Shown: in pieces, positions 1 to 7,530 of the stretch
Layout of the letters: every line of letters starts with the position of its first letter
How positions within the stretch are numbered: the stretch's first letter is position 1
NCBI GenBank assembly: GCA_030595845.1
Contig: JAUVCL010000019.1
Location: forward strand, 1-19,480
DNA: 19,480 bases
Source: Campylobacterota bacterium
GTDB lineage: Bacteria; Campylobacterota; Campylobacteria; Campylobacterales; Sulfurovaceae
Direction of reading: 5' to 3'
Position numbers and translations under genes: made by a program
Notes under the pieces: model-generated
The model's database searches: none
Seen by the model: the letters and a program-made list of their open reading frames with translations, nothing else
Told to the model about the DNA's origin: nothing

Positions 1-419
1 ATGATCTGCGTGCGATCTCTCAAACCAATCATGCCTTACGTGAAGAACAGGCAGTAAAAGCGGGGGAGATAGTAGATAAGTATAAAGAAGAGTTTTATAC
101 TTGGATTAGAGCACTCTCCATAGAACCTGTCATCAAACAGATGAGGGAACATGTCTCAGAAGCCATAGATATTGAGATGAAAAGAGCCCTGAAAAAAGGT
201 TTTGTACCTGACGAAGCAGAAGCCAATATGCGTAAAATGGCAGAACAGATGTTTAAACGTTTTTTACATGACCCAACACAAAACCTAAGACACTCGTCCA
301 CACAAAAGAAAAATGCAAACTGTATAGAAGCTGTGAAAAAAATGTTTAACATTGATACTGAAAATATAGATTTGAAACAGTATAAAAATGACCACCATAC
401 AAAAGGATACAACGCGTGA
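1..419 (+). CDS. hemA: Glutamyl-tRNA reductase, C-terminal part (5' end outside window)
   Basis: The reading frame is open from base 3 to the TGA at 417-419 and encodes about 138 residues. The visible part starts in DLRAISQTNHALREEQA and continues to IVDKYKEEFYTWIRAL and EPVIKQMR. This is the conserved block that joins the NADPH-binding domain to the helical dimerisation domain of glutamyl-tRNA reductase. The enzyme reduces glutamyl-tRNA(Glu) to glutamate-1-semialdehyde, the first committed step of C5-pathway tetrapyrrole synthesis in the cytoplasm. The catalytic Cys and NADPH-binding parts lie outside the window. The stop codon overlaps the GTG start of proS by four bases, which suggests translational coupling. 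The hemC gene of the same pathway lies about 2.8 kb downstream. Confidence 0.9.
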   Translation, partial: DLRAISQTNHALREEQAVKAGEIVDKYKEEFYTWIRALSIEPVIKQMREHVSEAIDIEMKRALKKGFVPDEAEANMRKMAEQMFKRFLHDPTQNLRHSSTQKKNANCIEAVKKMFNIDTENIDLKQYKNDHHTKGYNA

Positions 420-1945
420 GATTTTCAAGATTATTAATCCCTACTACCAAAGAGACACCCAATGATGCAACACTGGCAAGCCATATTTACCTCATAAGAG
501 GCGGATTTATACAGTCAGTGGGCGGATCTGGACTCTATAACTTTTTGCCTTTGGGTAAAAAGATACTTGATAAAGTACGTGCGGTAGTGAAAGAAGAGTT
601 AGATAAAGCAGGGTGTCAGGAAGTAAGTCTTTCTTTTGTAACGCCCGCAGCACTTTGGAAAGAGAGTGGTCGTTTAGAGAAGTATGGTAAAGAGTTGTTA
701 CGTTTTAAAGACCGTAAGAACAATGACTATATTTTGGGACCGACTCATGAAGAGATGATGGTGAACCTTGTACGTCAAACTGTTAAAAGTTACAAACAAC
801 TGCCTTTAAATGTCTATCAGATAAACCTCAAGTTCCGTGATGAGATACGTCCAAGATTCGGACTCATGCGTGGACGAGAATTTTTGATGAAAGATGCCTA
901 TAGTTTTCATGCCTCTACAGAAGATATGCAAAGAGAATTCGCAGAGATGGAAGAGACTTATAAAAAGATCTTTACACGTCTTGGATTGGACTTTAGAGTT
1001 GTAGATGCAGACTCAGGAGCCATTGGCGGATCCGGTTCTAAAGAGTTTATGGTACTTGCAGATTCAGGAGAAGATACTATAGTAGTGTGTGATAACTGTG
1101 AGTACGGTGCAAATATCGAAGCAGCTATAGCACAGCCCAAAGTGTATAATGCAGAGACACAAGTAAAAACAGTGGTCATGAAAGCCTTATATGATGAAGG
1201 CAAGAGTGCTTATGCAGGATTTGTATTACCAGAAGAGATTGAACTTCAAAATGTCAAAGCATGTAATGCTATAGGTGCCAATGAACTGGTAGAGTGTGAT
1301 GGTGTAGTGTCACTTGATATCGTAGTCATAGAAGAATCTTTAGGGGCAGCAGTTGATCCCAATAACTATGCGGCTAAAGAGATGACATATGCAGATATCT
1401 CTTCCGTATGTGAAGGGGATGCTTGTGTAAGTTGTGGCGGAAACCTTCGTTATACAAAAGGGATAGAAGCAGGGCATATTTTCCAGCTTGGTACCCAATA
1501 CTCTGTACCATTAGCAGCAAATTTCTTAGATGAAAATGGAAAAGCACAGCCTATGGTCATGGGAACATATGGTATAGGTGTGAGTCGTTTACTAGCAGGT
1601 ATCATTGAGCAAAATCATGATGATAAAGGCTGTATCTGGACAAAAGAGTCTGCACCTTTTGATTTGCAAATTATTATTTCAAATATTAAAGATGAAGCAC
1701 AGGTCGCATTGGGTGAGAAACTTTATGAAATGATGTTAGCACAAGGTGTAGATGTGTTACTTGATGAAAGAAAAGACAGATTTGGTGCGAAGATGAAAGA
1801 CTATGAGCTCATTGGTGTGCCTCATGGGGTAGTCATCGGTAAGAAGTTGGCTGACGGAGTCGTTGAATTCATCACTAGAGATGGCATGGAAAAAGAAGAA
1901 GTATCTGCTGATGCCATTGGGACTTTATTGGCGGAAAGATTCTAA
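416..1945 (+). CDS. proS: Prolyl-tRNA synthetase with shortened editing insert
   Basis: This is a 509-residue class II aminoacyl-tRNA synthetase that charges tRNA(Pro) with proline. Motif 2 lies near residues 139-165 (core FRDEIRPRFGLMRGREF). Motif 3 is GTYGIGVSRL at 383-392, and the C-terminal anticodon-binding domain follows from about 414, including VLLDERKDRFGAKMKD. Two CxxC pairs (C225/C228 and C337/C340) flank the insertion between motifs 2 and 3 and could hold a zinc ion. The insertion between the pairs is only about 108 residues, whereas the editing (INS) domain of canonical bacterial ProRS is about 180. The whole protein is correspondingly shorter than the usual ~570. The GTG at 416 gives the expected N-terminus MRFSRLLIPTTKETP and overlaps the hemA stop as GTGA. 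The fxsA-like gene starts one base after the stop. Confidence 0.95.
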   Translation: MRFSRLLIPTTKETPNDATLASHIYLIRGGFIQSVGGSGLYNFLPLGKKILDKVRAVVKEELDKAGCQEVSLSFVTPAALWKESGRLEKYGKELLRFKDRKNNDYILGPTHEEMMVNLVRQTVKSYKQLPLNVYQINLKFRDEIRPRFGLMRGREFLMKDAYSFHASTEDMQREFAEMEETYKKIFTRLGLDFRVVDADSGAIGGSGSKEFMVLADSGEDTIVVCDNCEYGANIEAAIAQPKVYNAETQVKTVVMKALYDEGKSAYAGFVLPEEIELQNVKACNAIGANELVECDGVVSLDIVVIEESLGAAVDPNNYAAKEMTYADISSVCEGDACVSCGGNLRYTKGIEAGHIFQLGTQYSVPLAANFLDENGKAQPMVMGTYGIGVSRLLAGIIEQNHDDKGCIWTKESAPFDLQIIISNIKDEAQVALGEKLYEMMLAQGVDVLLDERKDRFGAKMKDYELIGVPHGVVIGKKLADGVVEFITRDGMEKEEVSADAIGTLLAERF

Positions 1946-1946
1946 T

Positions 1947-2369
1947 ATGATATTTTTACTGGTACCCTTTTTCCTCATCGAACTTTATCTCTCTTTGAAA
2001 ACGGGAGAGGAGATCGGTTTTTTATGGTCAGTCATATGGATTATATTTTCTTTTATGTTGGGTATGATGCTTTTTAAAAAGTCTTCACAGACCATGATGG
2101 GAAATATGCAGTCAATGAGACAGGGTAAACTTGATATGAGAAGGTTTCAAAATGTAAGTATGGCGTATTTTATTGGTGCGATCCTTCTTATGATTCCTGG
2201 GGTATTCTCAGATTTCTTAGGGCTTATTGCACTTATTTATACAGTGTATTTACAATTTATCGTTAAAATAACACCAGAACAAACAACACATTTTAAAAAA
2301 CAAGGAGAAGATAATGTCATTGATGTCGAAATTATTGATGAGCACAGTAGCAGCGACCGTCGCTCTTAG
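1947..2369 (+). CDS. fxsA: FxsA family membrane protein
   Basis: This is a 140-residue integral membrane protein. Hydrophobic segments are visible near residues 1-17, 23-43 and 74-105. The last contains GAILLMIPGVFSDFLGLIAL, the typical FxsA-family signature (a Gly/Leu stretch, IPG, then a short turn and a second hydrophobic run). FxsA in Escherichia coli relieves F-exclusion of phage T7, but the general cellular role is not settled, so only family membership is claimed. I chose the ATG at 1947. It lies one base after the proS stop, is preceded by GGAAAG, and opens directly into the first membrane segment. An ATG further upstream at 1863 would add a hydrophilic stretch inside proS. The 3' end overlaps the next gene by 56 bases. 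A C. jejuni membrane gene occupies the same place between proS and hemC (from memory). Confidence 0.8.
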   Translation: MIFLLVPFFLIELYLSLKTGEEIGFLWSVIWIIFSFMLGMMLFKKSSQTMMGNMQSMRQGKLDMRRFQNVSMAYFIGAILLMIPGVFSDFLGLIALIYTVYLQFIVKITPEQTTHFKKQGEDNVIDVEIIDEHSSSDRRS

Positions 2370-3147
2370 TGCTAATGCACAACCAGATACTAAGCAATTA
2401 CTAAAATATATTAAAAAATCAGTGGTGAAAAATCCACAGGTAAAAGTTAAAGGTGTAACGGTCATTGAATCGAAAACACATGAAAAGTTACCAGGATGGA
2501 CTATTTTGTTAACGACTATGGATCTTGAGTATCAGAAAAAAGATATCCATGCACCTGAAATGATGTTTATAAAAGATGGTCTTATCACTGGACATCTTGT
2601 AGATTTGAAGACAGGTAATGACTATCGTGACAATATCAAACCATCGGTACCTGCATCGTATTATGATGATGCACACTTGCTTTTTGGTAACAAAGATGCA
2701 GAACATAAAGTATTGATATTCTCTGATCCTCAGTGTCCATTTTGTCAAGAAGTAGTACCCGCTATTTTTGAAGCAGCTAAAGAAAACCCTACAAAAATAG
2801 CAGTCTATTATTATCATTTACCACTGCTTCGTATACATCCGGTTTCAGATGTGTTAACACGTGTGATGCATGTGGCACAGCATGAGGGTAAGATGGATGT
2901 GGTTAAAAAAATATACTCACTTAAGATCGCACCACAAGAAAAAGATATGAAAAAGATACTTGCAGCAGTTAAAAAGCATGCGGGTTACAGCGTTACCGCT
3001 GCACAGGTCAATGAAAAATCAGTCAAAGAAGCAATAAAGGCAGATGCAGATGCTGCAGGGAAAATGATGGTTTCAGGGACACCTACGATCTATATTGATG
3101 GTGAGTGGGATAAAATGCGTAATGGATATAAAAAACTTATCAAATAA
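2314..3147 (+). CDS. Periplasmic thioredoxin-fold disulfide oxidoreductase/isomerase (DsbC/DsbG or HP0231-like)
   Basis: This 277-residue protein has an N-terminal signal peptide ending near SANAQ (about residue 23), so it is probably periplasmic. An N-terminal domain (about 24-115) precedes a thioredoxin-fold domain. The active site CPFC is at 141-144 in FSDPQCPFC, and the cis-proline is P257 in SGTPTIYIDG. A helical insertion separates the two. This architecture matches the DsbC/DsbG and Helicobacter HP0231-type proteins, which oxidise or reshuffle disulfides in exported proteins. Which activity dominates cannot be read from the sequence. The start is supported by AAGGAG about eight bases upstream, inside the 3' end of the fxsA-like gene, so the two are probably co-translated. 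The placement before hemC may hint at a link with cytochrome maturation, but this is speculative. Confidence 0.8.
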   Translation: MSLMSKLLMSTVAATVALSANAQPDTKQLLKYIKKSVVKNPQVKVKGVTVIESKTHEKLPGWTILLTTMDLEYQKKDIHAPEMMFIKDGLITGHLVDLKTGNDYRDNIKPSVPASYYDDAHLLFGNKDAEHKVLIFSDPQCPFCQEVVPAIFEAAKENPTKIAVYYYHLPLLRIHPVSDVLTRVMHVAQHEGKMDVVKKIYSLKIAPQEKDMKKILAAVKKHAGYSVTAAQVNEKSVKEAIKADADAAGKMMVSGTPTIYIDGEWDKMRNGYKKLIK

Positions 3148-3175
3148 ATAATCTAACAAAAAATGACTAGTCGTT

Positions 3176-3200
3176 TGAGCTGTCTGCTGAAGACAACTCA
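3176..3200 (+). promoter_or_regulatory. Stem-loop 1 in the dsb-hemC gap
   Basis: TGAGCTGTCT (3176-3185) and AGACAACTCA (3191-3200) pair at nine of ten positions around the five-base loop GCTGA, with one C-A mismatch. No T-run follows, so it does not look like an intrinsic terminator. It could be an mRNA processing or stability element between the dsb-like gene and hemC. Confidence 0.45.
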
Positions 3201-3212
3201 GTGTTAGCGTAG

Positions 3213-3235
3213 TATATGGAGCTTTGCTCTATATG
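3213..3235 (+). promoter_or_regulatory. Stem-loop 2 in the hemC leader
   Basis: TATATGGAGC (3213-3222) pairs with GCTCTATATG (3226-3235) around a TTT loop, giving ten pairs of which two are G-T wobbles. It lies just before the hemC ribosome binding site and covers an in-frame ATG at 3216. That would hide this ATG from ribosomes and agrees with the downstream GTG being the real start. A regulatory role is inferred only from position. Confidence 0.45.
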
Positions 3236-3241
3236 CGTTCT

Positions 3242-3248
3242 AAAGGGG
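3242..3248 (+). promoter_or_regulatory. Ribosome binding site that fixes the hemC GTG start
   Basis: AAAGGGG sits six bases before the GTG at 3255. No comparable site precedes the in-frame ATG at 3216. This, together with the family's usual N-terminus, decides the start. Confidence 0.7.
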
Positions 3249-3254
3249 TACATC

Positions 3255-4208
3255 GTGGAAAAATTAATTATCGCAACAAGAGCAAGTAATCTTGCACTTT
3301 GGCAGGCATATCACATTAAAGAGAGGATTGAAACATCTTTTCCCAGGATCAGAGTTGAACTGAACGAAATTACTTCTAAAGGTGACAAGATACTAGATAA
3401 GCCTTTGGCACTTATTGGTGGTAAAGGGCACTTTACCAAAGAGTTGGAAGATGAAATGCTTGTTGGAAATGCGCATCTTGCTGTACATTCGCTCAAAGAT
3501 GTACCAACATACATTCCTGAAGGCTTAGAACTTTGTGCCATTACGACCCGTCAAGATCAGAGTGATGTACTGCTTTCTCATACCTATAAAAGTTTGGATG
3601 CACTTCCTAAAGGTGCTACTGTGGGGACGACAAGTTTACGTAGACGTATGCAACTTCTTGAAAAGCGTCCAGACCTTAAAGTAAAAGAACTTAGAGGTAA
3701 TGTGAATACCAGGCTTCGAAAGCTCAAAGAAGGGCAGTATGATGCGATCATACTGGCATATATCGGACTGTATAGACTCGATCTGCTTAAAGACATACCT
3801 TTTGTTGAGAAGTTAGACTTTTTCATACCTCCTATGGGACAGGCTGCCTTGGGCATTGAGATCATTAGTAGTGATGATAAAGTACGCGAAATTGCAATGA
3901 CCTTAAATGATGAGAATTCTTTTACCTGTACAAAGCTGGAACGAGATTTTGTTTCCAAAATAGGTGCGGGTTGTTCTGCTCCCGTGGCAGTGAATGCCAT
4001 CATAAAAGGTGAAAATATTACTGTCAATGCAATGCTTGGCTATCCAGATGGAACACACATTATGCATAAAGAACTTACTTCTAAAGTGAGTACATGTGAT
4101 ACTTTGGGAGAACAACTTGCAGAGGCAATGATAACCGATGGTGCATTAGACATTTTAGCCAAAGCAGAAGAGATCGCTTTTAAAGATGAGATGCCAGAAA
4201 GACTATAA
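3255..4208 (+). CDS. hemC: Porphobilinogen deaminase (hydroxymethylbilane synthase)
   Basis: This cytoplasmic enzyme joins four porphobilinogens into hydroxymethylbilane in tetrapyrrole synthesis. With the GTG at 3255 it is 317 residues, close to the family's ~310. It begins MEKLIIATRASNLALWQA, the standard opening of HemC. Visible motifs are GGKGHFTKELE (about 55-65), HSLKD at 78-82 with D82 the expected catalytic aspartate, and TTSLRRRMQL (125-134). RGNVNTRLRKL (147-157) is an arginine-rich substrate-binding block, and GAGCSAPVAV carries C240, the attachment site of the dipyrromethane cofactor. All key residues are present. Two stem-loops precede the gene and a terminator follows it, so it is probably the last gene of the hemA-proS unit. 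It may also have its own leader. Confidence 0.95.
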   Translation: MEKLIIATRASNLALWQAYHIKERIETSFPRIRVELNEITSKGDKILDKPLALIGGKGHFTKELEDEMLVGNAHLAVHSLKDVPTYIPEGLELCAITTRQDQSDVLLSHTYKSLDALPKGATVGTTSLRRRMQLLEKRPDLKVKELRGNVNTRLRKLKEGQYDAIILAYIGLYRLDLLKDIPFVEKLDFFIPPMGQAALGIEIISSDDKVREIAMTLNDENSFTCTKLERDFVSKIGAGCSAPVAVNAIIKGENITVNAMLGYPDGTHIMHKELTSKVSTCDTLGEQLAEAMITDGALDILAKAEEIAFKDEMPERL

Positions 4209-4229
4209 CATTTATCTACCCTTTATCAG

Positions 4230-4257
4230 AAAAGATGTAGCCTTTGGGCTATCTTTT
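4230..4257 (+). terminator. Rho-independent terminator after hemC
   Basis: AAAAGA and TAGCC pair with GGCTA and TCTTTT around the loop TTTG, with a two-base bulge (4236-4237). The right arm ends in a T-run. It lies 22 bases after the hemC stop and closes the housekeeping unit. Confidence 0.75.
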
Positions 4258-4397
4258 CTCTTCCTACACATGATCACTTTTTTTTAACTCATTAGACATA
4301 TTAAATCACTTAAATAGAATAACTATATATAATAATAAATAATATTTATATTTACTTGAAGTTAAATATATAAACTATACAAAATCTATCTATTTAA

Positions 4398-4426
4398 TTA
4401 AGATTAAACCATTTATTTATTATACT
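4398..4426 (+). promoter_or_regulatory. Possible promoter of the repeat lipoprotein gene
   Basis: The gap 4258-4494 is extremely AT-rich and has no gene. TATACT at 4421-4426 resembles a -10 box. TTAAGA at 4398-4403, 17 bases upstream, is a weak -35. A start near 4433 would leave a ~60-base leader before the AAGGAAG ribosome binding site (4481-4487). Other TATA-like runs are present, so the choice is tentative. Confidence 0.3.
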
Positions 4427-4494
4427 TCTTCGATTTTATAAAATAAAATTTAATTATATGCATACATAAAAATTTTGGACAAGGAAGATGTATA

Positions 4495-7449
4495 ATGAAA
4501 AAGATAGCTTTAGGTAAGAGGATAGTAATGTCAACAGTTGTATTGTTGGCAATGAGTGGTTGTAATAGTAAGTCAACCCCAAGCAGTACTGTATGTGGAA
4601 ATGAAATAGATTTTTTTGAAGTCTATGGTATAAATGTTGATCCATATAAATTTGGTATTTATGATCTCTATTTGGATTCAGACAATGATAGTGTAATAAA
4701 TTGTGAAGATCTTGATGATGATAATGATGGTTTGACAGATGAAAGTGAAATAGTAAATGGTACTGAACCACTGAATCCAGATACAGATGGAGATGGTGTT
4801 AATGATGCTGAGGACATATTTCCACTTGATTCAGATGAATCAATAGATGCTGACAGTGACGGGATAGGAAATAATACAGATACGGATGATGACAATGATA
4901 CTGTTTCAGATGTGGATGAAGTAGTAAATGGTACAGATCCATTGAACCCAGATACCGATAATGATGGAAAAGATGATGGACAAGAAAGTACAGTAGATAC
5001 AGATAATGATGGTGTGATCGATGCACTTGAATCAGATAGTAAAGATCAAGATGGTGATGGTATATCAGATGAGCTTGACCCGGATAATGACACAGATGGT
5101 GATGGTTTTTCTAATGAGGATGAAACAGCTGTTGGTTCAGACCCTTTAGATCCAAATAGTACACCAACAGATACAGATGGAGACACCAAACCAGATATAT
5201 TAGATACAGATGATGATAATGATGATGTAAGTGATGTAGACGAATCAATAAATGGTACAGATCCGCTTAATCCAGACACAGATGGTGATGGGAAAAATGA
5301 CGGGTTAGAGGGTACAACAGATACTGATAGTGATGGTGTGATAGATGCACTGGAATCAGCGATCACAGACAGTGACAGTGATGGCGTATCTGATGAGCTT
5401 GATGCAGAGAACAATAATCCAAGTAACGACAGTGATGGTGACGGATATTCGAATATTGATGAAACAACTGTAGGTAGTGATCCTCTTAATCCCGCCTCTG
5501 TCCCAAATGATATGGATGCAGACGGGATAGCAAATGAGCTTGACAATGATATTGATGGTGATGGTCTTTTAAACAGTGATGAAAATAATATCCATGGAAC
5601 AGATCCACGCAACCCAGATACTGACGGAGATGGTAGTTATGATGGTGATGAACTTATCATTGGTACAGATCCTCTTAACCCAGATACAGATGGTGATGGG
5701 AAAAATGACGGTCTTGAAGGTTTAACGGATACTGATGGAGATGGTGTAATTGATGCACTTGATTCGGCAATTGAAGACAGTGACAGTGATGGTGTTTTTG
5801 ATGAACTGGATGCATCTAATAATGATGGAAGTAATGACAGTGATGGAGATGGTCTTTCAAATGCAGATGAAACGAATATTTATGGAACAGATCCACTTGA
5901 TCCTGACAGTGATAATGATGGGATAAATGATGGTGATGAAATAATCAATAGGACTAATCCTCTTCTGTCAGATACAGATGGAGATGGTAAAAATGATCTA
6001 GAAGAAGGCACAACAGATACAGATGCTGATGGTCTTATAGATGCAATTGAATCAGCAATTATAGACAGTGACAGTGATGGTGTTTTTGATGAACTGGATG
6101 CATCTAATAATGATGGAAGTAACGATAGTGATGGTGATGGACTATCAAATGTAGATGAAACGAATACTTATGGAACAGATCCATTAGATCCTGACAGTGA
6201 TGACGATGGTGTCAATGATGGTATTGAAATTATTAATGGTACGGATCCACTTAAAGCAGATACCGATGATGATGGAAAAAGTGACGGAGTAGAAGGTACG
6301 AATAATGTGGATGGAGATGAATTTATTGATGCTCTTGATTCCGTTATTTTAGACAGTGATAATGATGGTGTAGTGAATGAACTTGATGCCAATAATAGTA
6401 ATCCTGATAATGATAGTGATGGAGATGGTTATTCCAACATTGATGAAACCACAGCTGGAAGTGATCCCTTGGATATTGATAGTCAACCTAATGATATAGA
6501 TGGTGACGGTATATCAGATGCATCAGACACTGATATTGATGGTGATAGCATTTCAAATATAGATGAAGTTGCAAATGGTACAGATCCGTATAAAGCTGAT
6601 ACTGATGATGATGGTAAGGATGATGCGGAAGAAGGATTGACAGATACCGATGGCGATGGTGACATAGATGCGATAGAATCTGCAATTGATGATAGTGACA
6701 GTGATGGTGTATCAGATGAGCTTGATGCAGAAAATGATAATCCAAACAATGATACGGATGGTGATACTGTTTCGAATGCAGATGAAACTACAAATGGTAC
6801 AGATCCAAATAACCCAGATACTGATGGAGATGCTAAAGATGATGGGACGGAAAGTACTACCGATACAGATGGTGATGGACGTATAGATGCGATAGAATCA
6901 TCAATTGATGATAGTGACAGTGATGGTGTATCAGATGAGCTTGATGCAGAGAACAATAATCCGAATAATGACAGTGACAATGATGGTCTTTCAAATTTTG
7001 AAGAGATTGCAGAAGGAACAGATCCACTTGATCCTGATAGTGATGCTGACGGTGTCAATGATGGTGATGAAATCACTAATGGAACAGATCCACTTAAAGC
7101 AGATACCGATGATGATGGTAAAAATGATGGATTAGAAGGCACTACCGATACAGATGGTGATGGCTTTATTGATGCGATAGAATCAGCAATTGATGATAGT
7201 GACAGTGATGGTGTTGTAGATGAACTGGATGCCGAGACTAGCAACCCAGATAATGATAGTGATGGTGATGGTCTTTCTAATATAGATGAAACAGATACTT
7301 ATGGTACAGATCCGCTTAATCCGGATAGTGATGGAGATGAACAAACTGATGGTGCTGAAGTTGTGAATGGAACAGATCCTCTTGATCCAAATAGTTTCAA
7401 AAGCTGTTTTATCTTCAATCCTTTCTGTTGGATGAGTACGATATTTTAA
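4495..7449 (+). CDS. Large Asp-rich lipoprotein of thrombospondin type-3-like repeats
   Basis: This 984-residue protein has a signal peptide (basic MKKIALGKR, then a hydrophobic core) ending in MSGC. C23 is therefore the likely lipidated cysteine of an exported lipoprotein. After a ~35-residue linker, residues 61-967 are almost wholly DxDxDGxxD-type repeats with interspersed NGTDPLNPDT segments. These are characteristic of thrombospondin type-3 calcium-binding repeats; the protein would fold on binding many Ca2+ ions. The segment IDA(I/L)(E/D)S occurs eight times and marks composite units of about 73-136 residues. No enzymatic domain is seen. The last 17 residues (FKSCFIFNPFCWMSTIF) are hydrophobic with two cysteines, unlike the rest. 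The ATG has a good AAGGAAG site upstream and a terminator follows. A surface stalk, adhesin or matrix role is inference. The gene is flanked by unrelated transcription units. Confidence 0.8.
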   Translation: MKKIALGKRIVMSTVVLLAMSGCNSKSTPSSTVCGNEIDFFEVYGINVDPYKFGIYDLYLDSDNDSVINCEDLDDDNDGLTDESEIVNGTEPLNPDTDGDGVNDAEDIFPLDSDESIDADSDGIGNNTDTDDDNDTVSDVDEVVNGTDPLNPDTDNDGKDDGQESTVDTDNDGVIDALESDSKDQDGDGISDELDPDNDTDGDGFSNEDETAVGSDPLDPNSTPTDTDGDTKPDILDTDDDNDDVSDVDESINGTDPLNPDTDGDGKNDGLEGTTDTDSDGVIDALESAITDSDSDGVSDELDAENNNPSNDSDGDGYSNIDETTVGSDPLNPASVPNDMDADGIANELDNDIDGDGLLNSDENNIHGTDPRNPDTDGDGSYDGDELIIGTDPLNPDTDGDGKNDGLEGLTDTDGDGVIDALDSAIEDSDSDGVFDELDASNNDGSNDSDGDGLSNADETNIYGTDPLDPDSDNDGINDGDEIINRTNPLLSDTDGDGKNDLEEGTTDTDADGLIDAIESAIIDSDSDGVFDELDASNNDGSNDSDGDGLSNVDETNTYGTDPLDPDSDDDGVNDGIEIINGTDPLKADTDDDGKSDGVEGTNNVDGDEFIDALDSVILDSDNDGVVNELDANNSNPDNDSDGDGYSNIDETTAGSDPLDIDSQPNDIDGDGISDASDTDIDGDSISNIDEVANGTDPYKADTDDDGKDDAEEGLTDTDGDGDIDAIESAIDDSDSDGVSDELDAENDNPNNDTDGDTVSNADETTNGTDPNNPDTDGDAKDDGTESTTDTDGDGRIDAIESSIDDSDSDGVSDELDAENNNPNNDSDNDGLSNFEEIAEGTDPLDPDSDADGVNDGDEITNGTDPLKADTDDDGKNDGLEGTTDTDGDGFIDAIESAIDDSDSDGVVDELDAETSNPDNDSDGDGLSNIDETDTYGTDPLNPDSDGDEQTDGAEVVNGTDPLDPNSFKSCFIFNPFCWMSTIF
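4675..7395 (+). repeat. Degenerate tandem coding repeats (thrombospondin type-3-like array)
   Basis: The array is visible at both protein and DNA level. Bases 5775-5834 and 6063-6122 are identical over 60 bases at an offset of 288 (96 codons). Bases 6683-6731 recur at 6902-6950 at an offset of 219 (73 codons). Other copies differ by synonymous and short length changes. The pattern implies growth by duplication of whole composite units, with potential for length variation by recombination. Confidence 0.85.
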
Positions 7450-7483
7450 TATAAGATCTTTCTTTACTGTGCGACATTTTAAT

Positions 7484-7505
7484 ACTCCCTTTTTTAGGGA
7501 GTTTT
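7484..7505 (+). terminator. Rho-independent terminator after the repeat lipoprotein gene
   Basis: ACTCCCT (7484-7490) pairs with AGGGAGT (7496-7502) around five T's and is followed by TTT. It lies in the 81-base gap between two convergent genes. It may also slow transcription from the opposite side, though on that strand only a weak T-poor tail follows. Confidence 0.75.
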
Positions 7506-7530
7506 ATATGAGTGTGTTTGTGAAGATAGG

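Noticed and set aside
1863..1946. ATG at 1863 as the start of the FxsA-like gene
   Set aside because: It would overlap proS by 83 bases and add a Lys-rich hydrophilic segment before the first membrane segment. The ATG at 1947 fits the family and the spacing.
3216..3254. ATG at 3216 as the hemC start, adding 13 residues
   Set aside because: It lacks a ribosome binding site, lies within a stem-loop, and adds a cysteine-rich stretch foreign to HemC. The GTG at 3255 has AAAGGGG and gives the usual N-terminus.
4668..7244. Long Ser/Pro- or His-rich open frames on the minus strand and in other frames across the Asp-rich gene
   Set aside because: They are antisense shadows of GAT/GAC-rich repeats, have no ribosome binding sites, and mirror the repeat period of the real gene.
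4675..7395. Regularly repeated DNA considered as a CRISPR array
   Set aside because: The repeats are coding, in frame throughout, of variable spacing (219-408 bases) and without unique spacers. No CRISPR array was seen anywhere in the window despite the cas operon.
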